From NCBI GenBank assembly GCA_015654925.1, contig JAATFX010000070.1, positions 1-64,000 on the forward strand: a stretch of DNA of 64,000 bases. Direction: 5' to 3'. The stretch's first letter is position 1; every line of letters starts with the position of its first letter. A program made the position numbers and the translations under genes. This DNA comes from Enterobacterales bacterium. Its GTDB lineage: Bacteria; Pseudomonadota; Gammaproteobacteria; Enterobacterales; Enterobacteriaceae. The notes below the pieces were generated by a model. The model had not been told where the DNA came from, made no database searches, and saw only the letters and a list, made by a program, of their open reading frames with translations. Positions 28,249-39,700 of this stretch are shown here, piece after piece.

Positions 28249-30111
28249 CTACCCGCCACCGCCCTGGCCGCGCAGCCGGTCTATCAGGCCGCTGCGCCGC
28301 TGGATGGGGGTAGCGATGGCATGGCTTAGCACATCATCGTTGGCATAAATCGACAGCCGCTCGCGGGCCCGGGTAATCGCCGTATAGACCAGTTCGCGGG
28401 TCAGTACCGGCAATAGCTGGTTGGGCAGCACCAGCGCGGTGTGAATGAACTCCGATCCCTGGGATTTATGCACCGTCATGGCAAAGGCCGTTTCATGTTC
28501 CGGCAGGCGGCTCAGGGGAACGGCCTTGATGGTGCCGTCAGGCAAGGGAAAATGTACCCGCAGCTCGTCCAGATGGTTATATAGCATGATGCCGATATCG
28601 CCGTTATACAGGCCGAGAGAGGGGGCATTGCGGGTGATCATCACCGGCCGGCCCGCGTATCCCCTGGCGGCGGTGTCGGCCGGGCGCGCGATCATTGCGG
28701 CCTTGGCCAGCGCCTGTTCGATCCGGGCATTCAGGCCGGATACCCCGAACGGCCCTTCACGCAGGGCGCATAACAGGCGGTATTGATTAAAGGCTTTGAG
28801 GATCGCGCCCGGTTCGTCGCCCGCCTTTACCCGCAGCAAATAATCCCGATAACCCGCCAGGCACCCTTCAAGCAGCCGCAGGTAGTCATCGCCATCCCTG
28901 ACCGGCGCATATCCCACATCCGCTTCCCGGCCCGCATTGAGCATGGCCAGCGCGCCGCGGTTGTCGCCGGCGTTCACGGTGTTGGCCAACCGGCCGATGC
29001 CGGAGCGGTCGTCAAAACGATAGCTTTTGCGCAGCAGGCACAGGCTATCGCCGGTCACATATCCCGTCTGGCCGTCCCCCGCCGGGATGACGCAGCCGGT
29101 AAGCCGCTGCAACTGCCGGTTGCGCGCCGGGCTATAGCCGTTCTCGGCAAAAAAGCAGATATCGCCCAATACCGCCCCGGCCTCGACCGAGGCCAATTGG
29201 CAGCGATCGCCCAGGAAGATCACCTGCGCCCGCGGCGGCAGCGCCGCGATGACATTGGCCATCATCGGCAGGTCGACCATCGACGCCTCGTCGATAATCA
29301 GAATATCCACATGCAGCGGATTATCCTGGTGATAACGCATGCGTTGGCTGTTGGGCTGGGCGCCCAACAGCCGGTGCAGCGTGACCGCCTCCCGGGGGAA
29401 CAGCTTGCGCTGCCGAGCGTCCAGGCCCAGCCCCTGCAGCGCGATGCCCAGGGATTCACTCAGGCGCGCCGCGGCTTTACCGGTGGGCGCCGCCAGCTGG
29501 ATACGCAGGCTTCCTTCCCCGGACAGCACCACCAGGGCGGCCAGCAGTTTGGCCACCGTCGTGGTTTTGCCGGTACCGGGGCCGCCGGACACCAGGGCCA
29601 CCGGGTGGGTAATCGCCACCGCCGCCGCGACTTTTTGCCAGTCCACTTCATCCCCGGCGGGCGGGAAAAAGCGGTTGAGCACCTGATTGATAGCGGCTTC
29701 GTCGGCCACCGGCCGGGGGCGGGTAGCGTTGAAAAAACCGGCGACCCGGCATTCGTTTTGCCACATCCGCTGCAAATACAACCGCCGGTTATCCAGCACC
29801 AGCGGCGTGGGACGCGACCCGTCGCTGACCGCCGGCGAGGCGATCAATATCCGCTGCCAATCGTCGGCGGACGGTTTGCCGGCCAGCTCCCAGGCCGCGT
29901 CGGCCAAGGGGCGGTGGCGGCCGTTGAACAGCTCTGCGGGCGCCAATAATTCCAGCGGCAGGCAGACATGGCCGGCGCCGGCGTCGGCGCTCAGGCAGGC
30001 GCAGGCCAGCAGCATCGCGGCCTCATGGGGGGCGGCCAGCATACGGGCAAATTGGATGTCCAGCGGGCGCAGAAGGCGCAGCTGTAGCGCCTGGGCGAAA
30101 AGTTCCTCCAT
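28249..30111 (-). CDS. recD: Exodeoxyribonuclease V alpha subunit (RecD)
   Basis: The fast 5'-3' helicase subunit of RecBCD. The 620-residue superfamily 1B helicase has Walker A GGPGTGKT at 176-183, motif II in IIDEASMVDLPM, motif III in FLGDRCQLASVEAGAVLGD, and late motifs VHKSQGSEF and YTAITRARERL. The start codon shares one base with the recB stop (TGATG), so translation is coupled. The gene is last in the recC-ptrA-recB-recD series and faces argA. Confidence 0.97.
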   Translation of the reverse strand: MEELFAQALQLRLLRPLDIQFARMLAAPHEAAMLLACACLSADAGAGHVCLPLELLAPAELFNGRHRPLADAAWELAGKPSADDWQRILIASPAVSDGSRPTPLVLDNRRLYLQRMWQNECRVAGFFNATRPRPVADEAAINQVLNRFFPPAGDEVDWQKVAAAVAITHPVALVSGGPGTGKTTTVAKLLAALVVLSGEGSLRIQLAAPTGKAAARLSESLGIALQGLGLDARQRKLFPREAVTLHRLLGAQPNSQRMRYHQDNPLHVDILIIDEASMVDLPMMANVIAALPPRAQVIFLGDRCQLASVEAGAVLGDICFFAENGYSPARNRQLQRLTGCVIPAGDGQTGYVTGDSLCLLRKSYRFDDRSGIGRLANTVNAGDNRGALAMLNAGREADVGYAPVRDGDDYLRLLEGCLAGYRDYLLRVKAGDEPGAILKAFNQYRLLCALREGPFGVSGLNARIEQALAKAAMIARPADTAARGYAGRPVMITRNAPSLGLYNGDIGIMLYNHLDELRVHFPLPDGTIKAVPLSRLPEHETAFAMTVHKSQGSEFIHTALVLPNQLLPVLTRELVYTAITRARERLSIYANDDVLSHAIATPIQRRSGLIDRLRGQGGGG

Positions 30112-33100
30112 CAGCTTGCCTTATCCTCGATGGTGAGCGCGGTCCCGGTGCGGAATAAGTTATCCAGCCCGTCGATCAGGGCGGGATCTGGGCGGCAGTA
30201 AAAGACGCCGTTGCCGGGGTTGTCCGCAGCCAGGCCGCGCAGGAAGAGATAAAATACCCCGCCGAAATGACGCTGGTAATCGTAATCCGCTAAACGATGG
30301 CGCAAATAGCGGTGCAGCGCCAGCGCATACAGCTGGTATTGCAAATCGTAGCGATGCTCCGCCATGGCCCGCGCCATGGCCTCGGGCGTATAGGCCGCAT
30401 TGTTCTCGCCCAGCCAGTTGGACTTATAATCCAGCAGGTAATAGCGGCCTTGCCAGCAGAATACCAGGTCGATAAAGCCTTTGAGCATGCCCCTGACCTG
30501 CGGAAAATTCAGCGGCGGGCAGCGCGCCGACAGCGGATCGAATTGTTTGCATAACCCGTCGAGCGCGCCGGCGGTAACGGCGGCGTCGATGGGCAGGTAA
30601 AATTGCAGCTCCGCCTGTTTTTTACCCGCGTCGAGGCCTGCCAGCGTAATGCCCTGCTCGTTGAGTGGGGCGTGCAAGACCAGCTCCATCCATTGTCCGA
30701 TAACCGGCAGCCAGACGTCATCAATGCCGTTTTGCAGCAATTGCCCGCTTAGCCACGCCTCATCCAGGGGCTGGCTAAAATCCAGGGATTCAAACAGGGA
30801 ATGCAGGAACGTGCCCGGCGACGCGCCGCGGGCAAAGGTATGGGGCGTGAGGGCGGCGTCGGCCCCCTGCCCGCGTTCGCCGGCCGCATCCGTATCCAGG
30901 CGGGGCTGCAAGTCCAGCAGCGGCGACGCGCCGCCGTGCTGCTGCAGGCCGGAATAGCTGGTAACGCGCCAGTTATCCTGCGAACGCCGCCGGTAAGGCC
31001 GGACGGCCAGATCTTGCCGGCCGGTTTCATCGGGCCGGCGGGGCTGCGCCACGGGCCGGCCGATAGGGGTCAACGCGATATCCGCACCGGCCAGCAATTC
31101 CAGCCGGGATCGCAGGAAAGCGGCGTCGCCCGGTTGGCCCTGCTGGATTAAATAACCCAGCGCGCCGTGATGCAGATCGGTGTCGCCGGCTTTGGCGCGC
31201 CCGCCGCGAAACAGCGGGGCGATGCCGATGCCGCAATGGTATATCGAGCGCGTCAGCGCCACATACAGCAGGCGCAGGTCTTCCGCCAGGCGCTCTTCGT
31301 CCGCCAGCGCCAGGCTGTCGGACGCCGCCGAGAGATCCAGCCAGGCCTGGAAATCCTGCCGATCGTGGAACAGCGGCCGCTTTTGCTGGCGAAAATCGGC
31401 GGCAAACGGCAGGAACACCAAGGGAAACTCCAGCCCTTTGGATTTATGCACCGTGGTGATTTGCACCAAATGGCGGTCGCTTTCCAGCCGGAGCTGCTGA
31501 TTATCGGCCTGGGTATCGGGCATCTCTATTTGCAAGGCCAGCCAGCGCACCAACGCATGTTCATTATCCAACTGCGCCGACGCCTCCTGCAACAGCTCGG
31601 CCAGGTGCAGCAAGTCGGTCAAGCGGCGCTCGCCGCTGGGGCTGGCCAGCAGGTTTTCCGCCATCTGGCGGTAGGTCATGAGCTGGCGCAGCATCGGCAG
31701 CACGCCGCGCTGTTGCCACTGCTGGCGATAGCCGGCGAATTCATCCACCAGCGCATCCCAGGCCCGCTCGTCATTATTGATATTCTCGATATCCCGCGCG
31801 TCCAAGCCCATCAGGCTGGTCGCCAGCGCGCAGCGCAGCGCGTTATCCTGGCCCGGGATCAGGATGGCCTGCAGCAGCCAGAGCAGCTCCCGCGCTTCGG
31901 GGGTTTCATAGACGCTGTCGCGGTTTGACAGGTACACCGCCGGGATCGCCAGCGCGCTGAGCGCATCGCGTATCAGCGCGGCCTCATTGCGGTTACGCAC
32001 CAGCACGGTAATATCTGAAGCCCGCAGAGCCTGCCGCCCCTGCGGACCGGAGAGCCAGGCCTGCCCCTCTTGGCCCGCGCCCAGCAGATTGTTAATGGCG
32101 GCCGCGCACTGGCGGGCCATCAGATGCTGGTACTCACTGACCCCGACCCCTTCTCCGGGCTGCAGCCAGAATTCCATGGCCGGCAAAACGCGCTGATTGA
32201 CTTCCAGCGCCAGGCCGGCGTTGCGCGGGGCGGCGCCAACAGGCAGAAAAGGGATTTGTTCAAAGATAAATGGTCGGGGCAGCGACTGGAACAGCCGGTT
32301 TACCGCGCCGATCATGGCCGGCGACGAGCGCCAATTGGTATCAAGAGTAAAGTGGGCGCTAATTTCGCTTCTGGCGCGCATATAGGTAAAAATATCAGCG
32401 CCGCGAAAAGCGTAAATAGCCTGTTTCGGGTCGCCAATCAATACCAGCCCGCAGGTGGGCTGCCCGCCGTAAAGCCGGCGGAAAATCCGGTATTGCTGCG
32501 GGTCGGTATCCTGGAATTCATCGATCATCGCCACCGGATAGCGGTTGCGCACCATGAGCGCCAGCGCCTCGCCGCCCTGCCCCTGCAGCGCCCGGTCGAA
32601 GCGGCTGAGCAGATCGTCAAAGCCCATTTCGCCGCGCCGGCGCTTTTCCTGTTCGAGCGCCAGGCGCACCTCATCGAGCGCCAGCACGAATATCAGCTCG
32701 CGCAGGGTTAACGGCTGCTGATAAAACCGGTCTATTTCTTCGAACAACGAATGTTCGGGAGGAGCGCCCTTGGTGGTTTTGTCCCTGAGGACCGACTGGC
32801 GGAACCGCTCCAGCTCTTTAGGCACCTCATAATCTTCGGTGGCCGTGATGGACCACGCCGAAATCTTATCCAGCCAAAGAGGCAGGTATTTGCCGCTATA
32901 CGAGCGCTTATCAACGCCGGAGTCGCCCACCAGGGCGGCTAACTGGCCGGCGCACTGCCGCCATTGCTGTTTAAGGCCATCGATGCGGGCGATAATGCGC
33001 TCATGGCGCTGGAGAATGGATTCCGTTTTATCCGGCGGGTTACGCACCACCGGCGCTTCGCCCTGCATATAGGGCAGTAATTCCGCCAGTAGTTTTTCCG

Positions 33101-33662
33101 GGCCGTCCCACTCTTTATTCACCGCCCGGGCAATAGCATAAGGCAGAGGATAGCAGTAACGCCGCCAGAAATCGGCGCAAACCTGGCGCCGCAGCGCCGA
33201 CTCGTCTTCCACCAGGGTTTGCTGGAACATCATGCCGGACTCCACGGTATTCTGGCTCAGCATCCGCTGGCAGAAACCGTGAATGGTATAAATTGCCGCT
33301 TCATCCATCTGCCGTTCGGCCGCCAGCAGTAAACGCGCGGCCTGGTCGCAGTCAGGGATTTGCGCCAGCAGCTCCTGGAATAGTTCATTATCGCTGGCGC
33401 GGCGAACGCAGGCCAGGCGCAAGCGGTGGATATTCTCGCGGATGCGCCCGCGCAGCTCGCCGGTGGCCGCTTCGGTGAAGGTGACCACCAGAATCTCTTC
33501 CACGCTGAGCGGGCCGGGATAAGCCGCCTGCCGGCCCAATCCGAGCAGCAGCCGCAAATACAGCGCCGCCAGGGTATAGGTTTTTCCGGTGCCCGCCGAA
33601 GCTTCGATAAGACTCGCGCTTTGCAGCGGCAGCGTATACGGATTAAGGGTCTGCGCGGTCAA
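30111..33662 (-). CDS. recB: Exodeoxyribonuclease V beta subunit (RecB)
   Basis: The 3'-5' helicase and nuclease subunit of RecBCD, which also loads RecA after Chi. The 1183 residues (E. coli 1180) show Walker A ASAGTGKT at 21-28, motif II in MIDEFQDTDPQQY, GDPKQAIYAFRGADIF, TVHKSKGLEFPLVFLPF and VALTRSIYHC, then a C-terminal nuclease domain with Asp1078 and Lys1080 in LLDYKSNW. A stop codon in frame 18 bases upstream leaves TTG 33662 as the only plausible start; AAAGGA lies about 11 bases before it, overlapping the end of ptrA. Confidence 0.97.
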   Translation of the reverse strand: MTAQTLNPYTLPLQSASLIEASAGTGKTYTLAALYLRLLLGLGRQAAYPGPLSVEEILVVTFTEAATGELRGRIRENIHRLRLACVRRASDNELFQELLAQIPDCDQAARLLLAAERQMDEAAIYTIHGFCQRMLSQNTVESGMMFQQTLVEDESALRRQVCADFWRRYCYPLPYAIARAVNKEWDGPEKLLAELLPYMQGEAPVVRNPPDKTESILQRHERIIARIDGLKQQWRQCAGQLAALVGDSGVDKRSYSGKYLPLWLDKISAWSITATEDYEVPKELERFRQSVLRDKTTKGAPPEHSLFEEIDRFYQQPLTLRELIFVLALDEVRLALEQEKRRRGEMGFDDLLSRFDRALQGQGGEALALMVRNRYPVAMIDEFQDTDPQQYRIFRRLYGGQPTCGLVLIGDPKQAIYAFRGADIFTYMRARSEISAHFTLDTNWRSSPAMIGAVNRLFQSLPRPFIFEQIPFLPVGAAPRNAGLALEVNQRVLPAMEFWLQPGEGVGVSEYQHLMARQCAAAINNLLGAGQEGQAWLSGPQGRQALRASDITVLVRNRNEAALIRDALSALAIPAVYLSNRDSVYETPEARELLWLLQAILIPGQDNALRCALATSLMGLDARDIENINNDERAWDALVDEFAGYRQQWQQRGVLPMLRQLMTYRQMAENLLASPSGERRLTDLLHLAELLQEASAQLDNEHALVRWLALQIEMPDTQADNQQLRLESDRHLVQITTVHKSKGLEFPLVFLPFAADFRQQKRPLFHDRQDFQAWLDLSAASDSLALADEERLAEDLRLLYVALTRSIYHCGIGIAPLFRGGRAKAGDTDLHHGALGYLIQQGQPGDAAFLRSRLELLAGADIALTPIGRPVAQPRRPDETGRQDLAVRPYRRRSQDNWRVTSYSGLQQHGGASPLLDLQPRLDTDAAGERGQGADAALTPHTFARGASPGTFLHSLFESLDFSQPLDEAWLSGQLLQNGIDDVWLPVIGQWMELVLHAPLNEQGITLAGLDAGKKQAELQFYLPIDAAVTAGALDGLCKQFDPLSARCPPLNFPQVRGMLKGFIDLVFCWQGRYYLLDYKSNWLGENNAAYTPEAMARAMAEHRYDLQYQLYALALHRYLRHRLADYDYQRHFGGVFYLFLRGLAADNPGNGVFYCRPDPALIDGLDNLFRTGTALTIEDKAS

Positions 33663-33677
33663 GAGGCGTTTTTTCCT

Positions 33678-36569
33678 TTACTGGTCCTGGTGTGCGAGCA
33701 CGGGCAAGGTTTTTTGCAACGCCGAGGCATTGGGATAAAGCGTCCAGCCCTCCGGGGCGGCATACTCCACCGGGTCATGGCCCTCCCCGCCGATTTGCGA
33801 CAGCAGCGATAGTCCCCGCTGTTCGATGACCGCCTGATGGAAGAAATCGGCCAGTTGCGCTAACGTCAGCTCCCGCAATTGCGCCACCACTTTATCACGG
33901 GTATCGAATGCCGGGTTATCGCGCTCGATATCATCGGTATATTGCCCGACTTCCTCGCTCAGGGTCTGCGGCTGCTGTAGCAATTGGCTGATGAGGCCCT
34001 GTTTGTATTGCTCAAACTCCGCCGGAGCCATGGCGCGCAGGCGCTGCTCGGTGGCGCCGAAAAACGCCTGGTAGCGCTGGTAAAGATAGGCCGGCTGGCG
34101 CGTGCCGCTTTGCAGCACGAACTCGATCCCGCCCTGCTGCCCGACAAAGACCGGCATGGTGAAGATGGCGTAGCCCAGCTGTTCGCGGGTTCTTAATTGC
34201 TGGTAAAACCACGACTCGATGATTTGCGAGAGCAGATAACTGTTCGCCATGCCCTGCACCCGATCATAGCCGGTAGGCACATATACCGCCGACAGGGCCG
34301 CGTCCGTACTGCCGCCGCTTTTTTGTATGATGGCCCGCTGCGGCTGCTGAATTTGCACTTTCTCGGCGCGCAGCCATTGCGTGCCGGTCCAGCCAATCTG
34401 CTTTTTCAGCTCGGCGGACAAGTCGATGGCCTGCTGCGCGGTCAGGTTGCCCACCACCAGCATATCAAGAGAGGCGGGTTTGAACAGGGTCTCGCGATAA
34501 GCAATCAGATCCTGCAACGTCAGGCCGTTGATCAGCGCCCGGCGCTCGTCCCGCTCCGCATACGGCAGCGCGGACAACACCTTGACCGGAATCATGGCCT
34601 GCGCGTAGGGTTTTTCTTTTTCGGTGCCGTCAAGCTGTTCGCGATACCAGCTTTTGGCCTGGATCAACTGATCCACCGTGGGAATAAAGGTGGCATAACG
34701 GTTCACCAGGCTGACGGCCAGCTGCGGCAGGCGCTGGGTATAACCGGTGGCCTTGATGGTCAATCCGTCGCTGACATAGGTGGAAAAACTGATGCCGCCC
34801 ACGTAGGCCTGATTGCTCAGCTCGGCGAGATCCTGGCTGGCGATATAGTCATTGAGCGCATAGAGCACCTGGTTGCGGGCGGAAGACATGATATCGGCGT
34901 TACGGAAATTCAGGGTAATGTCCGCCCGGGGCTCATCGGCGAAATAGCGGCTGGTCATATAGCGTAGCCTCAGGCCCGGCTCATCGACGATCAACTGCGG
35001 ATGCTCCGGCGCGGGCGCGGGCTTGATCAATGAGAAATCGTTGGCGATGTAGGGGTTGAGCGCCGGCAGCGCCAGGGTGATGTGGTCCTGGGTCTGCCGC
35101 CATAGTACCAGGCGATCCGGCGTAATTTTATCCACTTGGTAAGGAGCGTTGACAAAATAGGCGCTTTTATCATGGGGCTCGTCGGGGCTGATAAACCAGA
35201 CGCGGGCGTGTTCCGGCGTCATGGCGTCGAGCCGATCGGCAATAGCTTGGGGATCGTAGCGATCCGCCAGATAAGGGTAGTCGAGGACATGGGGCACCGG
35301 GACCCGCAGCATTGAATCCACCAGCCATTCGATATAATCCATGTTACGGGTAATCACCGGATAACGAAAATCCTGATCAAGCACATGGGAGATTTCATCA
35401 AAATACTGGCGCTGAATTCCCTGTTCGCGCAGCATTTTCAGGTAGCTGAAAATGGCCGCCACCACTTCGTCCCGCCGCTTAAGCCCTTTATCGCTCAGGG
35501 AGGTGGCAATGGCGAATACCCCGCCGTTGCGATCGACTATGGGGTCGGCGCCGGCGTCAATCGCATCCGCCAGTCCCTGTTTTTGCAACCAGTCCGCTAA
35601 AGTATTCGGGCTGCGGTTACCGATGAGATAACTGATATAGGTATCGCTTTTGCTGCGAAACGCCTGGCTGTTATTGGCGATGGGAAATTCAATGCGCAGC
35701 ATCTTTTGCGGTTGCACAGGCTGATAGTGAATCAGGATACCGGTTTGTTTTTCAGTGACCGCGGGTACGGTAATTTCCGGCACGGTGGCGCGGCGGTTGG
35801 CGACGCGGCCATAAGTTTGCGCCGCTATCTCGGCCAGCCGCGGCAGGGGTTGATTACTGTAGATCACCGCCACCATCAGGTTGGCCGAATAGTAGCGGTG
35901 ATAAAAAGCCTTGAGCGCCTGGTGCAGATTGCTGCCCGGCTTATCGCGCAGCGTGTCGAGATTGCCGCCGGAGAAACGGGAGCCGGGATGGGCCGGGTTC
36001 ATGGTTTCGGCGCGGATCTGCGCCATGCGCAAACCGTCATTGGCGCGGGCCATGGTCAATTCGGCATTGACCGCATGGCGCTCCTTATCGGCATTGCCGG
36101 GATCGAGCAGCGGGCTGGCAATGGCGTCCGCCAGCCGGTCGATGGCCGGCAGCAGGGCGTTATTTTCCACTTCGAGGTAAAACGCGGTGCGATAGGAGGC
36201 GGTGCTGGCATTGTGGTCGCCACCGTGTTTTTTGAGAAACTCAGCCAGGTTTCCCGGTTGCGGATATTTTTTGGAACCCATCAGGATCATATGTTCAAGG
36301 TAATGGGCCAGCCCCAGCTGATTATCCGGATTTTCCAGCGATCCCACCGGCACCGCAATGGCGGAAAGCGATTTAACCGCCTGCGGATCGCTGACCAGCA
36401 GCACCGTCATATCATTGGCCAGCCGGACGGCCTGATATTGCCTTACGTCTTTACTGCTCTTGCGAATGGTCTCTTTTATCGGTTGCCAGCCGGGGGCGGC
36501 TTCAACCGGCGCAATGCTAAAAAAACACAACAAGGCACAACTGAACAACCCAATAACCAATCTTCGCAT
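33678..36569 (-). CDS. ptrA: Protease III (pitrilysin)
   Basis: A periplasmic zinc metalloprotease of the insulin-degrading (M16) family. The 963-residue precursor matches E. coli PtrA in length. A signal peptide (MRRLVIGLFSCALLCFFSIA) is followed by the inverted zinc motif HYLEH, with the third ligand glutamate in the ELTMARAND region. The frame opens at TTG 36584, but ATG 36569 begins the signal peptide and has GGAG 7 bases before it. It sits between recC and recB, as in E. coli, though it has no known role in recombination. Confidence 0.97.
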   Translation of the reverse strand: MRRLVIGLFSCALLCFFSIAPVEAAPGWQPIKETIRKSSKDVRQYQAVRLANDMTVLLVSDPQAVKSLSAIAVPVGSLENPDNQLGLAHYLEHMILMGSKKYPQPGNLAEFLKKHGGDHNASTASYRTAFYLEVENNALLPAIDRLADAIASPLLDPGNADKERHAVNAELTMARANDGLRMAQIRAETMNPAHPGSRFSGGNLDTLRDKPGSNLHQALKAFYHRYYSANLMVAVIYSNQPLPRLAEIAAQTYGRVANRRATVPEITVPAVTEKQTGILIHYQPVQPQKMLRIEFPIANNSQAFRSKSDTYISYLIGNRSPNTLADWLQKQGLADAIDAGADPIVDRNGGVFAIATSLSDKGLKRRDEVVAAIFSYLKMLREQGIQRQYFDEISHVLDQDFRYPVITRNMDYIEWLVDSMLRVPVPHVLDYPYLADRYDPQAIADRLDAMTPEHARVWFISPDEPHDKSAYFVNAPYQVDKITPDRLVLWRQTQDHITLALPALNPYIANDFSLIKPAPAPEHPQLIVDEPGLRLRYMTSRYFADEPRADITLNFRNADIMSSARNQVLYALNDYIASQDLAELSNQAYVGGISFSTYVSDGLTIKATGYTQRLPQLAVSLVNRYATFIPTVDQLIQAKSWYREQLDGTEKEKPYAQAMIPVKVLSALPYAERDERRALINGLTLQDLIAYRETLFKPASLDMLVVGNLTAQQAIDLSAELKKQIGWTGTQWLRAEKVQIQQPQRAIIQKSGGSTDAALSAVYVPTGYDRVQGMANSYLLSQIIESWFYQQLRTREQLGYAIFTMPVFVGQQGGIEFVLQSGTRQPAYLYQRYQAFFGATEQRLRAMAPAEFEQYKQGLISQLLQQPQTLSEEVGQYTDDIERDNPAFDTRDKVVAQLRELTLAQLADFFHQAVIEQRGLSLLSQIGGEGHDPVEYAAPEGWTLYPNASALQKTLPVLAHQDQ

Positions 36570-36718
36570 TCCGCTCTCCAACAAAACCCTAAACGGCCGG
36601 CCTTGGCCGCTTCGCTAATAATCCGGCTTTTTTATACCGCAGTTAACCTACATCAAAACTCACCGACATAGAAACCCGCTTTTTTACCCACGGCGCGATA
36701 ACGGGGAGACAACCCAAT

Positions 36719-39700
36719 CTAAGACAATTTTTTTTCAGTTCTGTCAGCCTGGGAGGTCTTTTTTTCCCGCCGCGGCTTTTCCGTTTCCGCCAGGTTGCGG
36801 CTAAACGGCGGCAGCAAATAGGTCTGCGCCGCCAGCATGATTGCCTGGATTCGGTCTTCATCAAGTTGCCGCATCAGCCGCTGCAAATAAGGGTCCTGGC
36901 CTTCCCCCGGGGTAAAGCCATCGCCCTGCCAGGCCTGCAGGAGTTTATCGCGCCCCTGCGCCTGGCAGGTTGCGTCCCAGTCGATGTCGCCGCTATTGCG
37001 ATCGTAACACTGGCTCAGCCACGCGCCGCCCGCCCGGTTTAATAATAACAAAGGGGTATTCATGCCCTGACAATAGCCCGTTACCAGCGCCAGCAGCCAT
37101 GTTTTCGCCTGATCCACGGATACCGCGGCAAAACGCCATTCCCCCTTGACGCCATACATCCGGCTTTCACCCGTCCCCCCCATGGCGCACCATACCAAAT
37201 GCTCCAGCCAGAGCGCCAATCCATCCTTCATGGACAGCACCCCCGGCCGCCAGCGGAGCAGGCCGTCCGTTTGCACCTGGGGCAGCCAGCCGTTGAGTTC
37301 GATATCGCCGAACGTCAGGTCGATCTCGATGCTTTGCGTGTCACCTTGCCGCTGCTGGCGCACCGTCTCGGCCAGTTGCGCCATTTCATCGCGCTGCTTG
37401 GCCCAATAGAGTTCGCCAAAGGCGCCATAGGGCAGATATCCCGCGGCGCGAACTTTGCGGTACAGCTGGTCGGGGTCTTCCTCGGCGATCAGGGTATTAA
37501 GCAACTGGTCGTTGAGTTGATACCGGGTCAGGCCTTCGATGACAAAAGGTTCGTCGGCGACCAGTTCGGTCTCTTCCAAATGAAAATAGACCCCCAGGCG
37601 CTGTTGGAAATAAGCGCGCACCGGATGGTTGTAAAAACGCCGCAGGGAATCAAACGCCAGAACGGTAATCTGTTCGGCGTCAAGGGGACGGATAAACTCG
37701 GGATGCGCTTTGCCGCCGGCGCTGGCGGCGGGCAGCCACTCCGCGGCGAAACTTTGCTGTTCGGAACCGTCGACAAAATTTTGCGCCGCGAACGGCATCC
37801 GGCTGTGCCATTGGTAGATATGCGCGCTGACCCTGGCGGCGCTGGCATCCACATCAAGATGCCCATCGCCGGGCAGATAAAAGCTTTGCGCGACGTACTC
37901 CATTAATTCGCTGACCAGCACCGAAGGATAACGCAGGGTATTATCCTGGATGGAACGGCCGATAAAACTGATATAAAACCGTTGCTGCGCCGAAAGCAGG
38001 GCCTCCAGGAACAAATAGCGATCGTCATCGCGGCGGCTGCGATCGCCGCGCCTGGCCTGGCTGGCCATCAGGTCAAACCCCATCGGCGGCAAGGTGCGCG
38101 GGTAGACCCCGTCGTTCATGCCCAGCAGGCAGACCACTTTGAATGGGATCGAACGCATGGGCATCAGGGTACAAAAATTGATCGTGCCCGCCAGAAAGCG
38201 CTGGCTGATCCGCTCTTGATCCAAACGCGCGGACAGCTCGTCGCGCAGCAACATCACCGACACCGGCTCGTCAAAGGATGCCTGCAGGCCAAATTGCAGT
38301 ATTTGCTGCCATTGGGTTTCCAGCAGGGCCAACGCGGCTTCGGCCTCGCTATCAGGCAGGAAAAAGTCGGCCACCAGTTCGCGGCAGCAGGGCAGCCAGT
38401 CGGCAAGGGCGCGCGGTTCCCTCAGGATATCCCGCCAGCGCCGCAGCTGCATTAATAAGTCGGCCAGATGCCCGACCAGCCCGGCGATCAGCCCGCTGGA
38501 CTCGTCATAGGGCAGAATGCCCTGCCAGTCGCCGCCGTGGCTGTCCATCGCGTAGCCCAGCAGCATGCGCGTCAGGCCGAATTGCCAGGTGTGCTGGCCG
38601 GTGGCGGGCAGCATCAGCTCGCGGATATTCTCGTCGTCCAGTCCCCAGCGGATACCCGACTCGGCCACCCATTGCCTGAGCAGCTTCTGGCCGGCTTCAT
38701 CAATGGAAAACCGGGCCGCCACCGCCGGCACTTCCAGCAGCGCCAGCACCTGTTCAGCGGCAAAACGGCTTTGCGGCAGCTCCAGCAGCGTAAGAAACGC
38801 CGGCAGCGCCGGATGAATGTGCCTGGCCCGCCGGTCGGAAATGGCGAACGGCAGATAACGACCGGCGCTGATATTGCCAAACACCGCCTGGATGGCGGGC
38901 GCATAACGATCGATATCCGCCACCATGACGATAATTTCCCGCGGCGCCAGGGCGGGGTCTTCGCTCATCATGGCCAGCAATTGATCGTGCAACACCTCGA
39001 CTTCCCGCTGGGGGCTGTGGCAAACGTGCAGGCTCAGGGAACGATCCGCCGGTTGCAGCAGGCGTTTTGCCAAGCTGTTTTCCAGGGTCTCGCGGCTCAT
39101 GCCGACGATGGCATGATCCTCCAGCTCCAGAATGTCGCGTTGCAGCGTCGCGAGCAGGGTATCGTCGCCCGGGTCGACAAAGGCGTCTACTTCCCGCACC
39201 CCGTCAAGCTGTGCCAGCAGAAACAGATTATCGCGGCCCAGTTTTCCCCATGATGCCAGGAGGGGATTGCCGATCTGCTGTTCCCCCTCGTCATCAAATA
39301 GGGCGGCGGCGTCTTCGGGCCGGCGAAAGAGCGGGTTTTCCCGCGCCTCCTGGTAATGGCTGCGCTTACGGCTTTGCAGTTTGGCCAGAAAAGCGTAGTC
39401 CCTGATATCGCCCCAGTAATAGCGACAGGGATTGGTAAACAACAGATGGACATCGATATGCCGGCCCAGGGCCTGCAGCGCCTGTAAATACGTGGGCGGC
39501 AGCGCGGATATGCCGCAGATGAACACGCGCTCCGGCAAACCCGCGGGACATGCCTGCGCTTGTTCGAGCGTCTGGATAAAACGTTGATAAAGATTGGCGC
39601 GGTGCCATGGCGATTGGCCGGCCTGCTCGGTAAATGCCACCAGGGCCAGCCAGAGGGGGGCCTGCCATTCCTGCGCGTCCCCCAGTTCCGGCAGCCGTTC

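Noticed and set aside
28783-29949. 388-residue plus-strand frame opposite recD
   Set aside because: Repetitive Gln/Arg/His-rich translation typical of high-G+C antisense frames.
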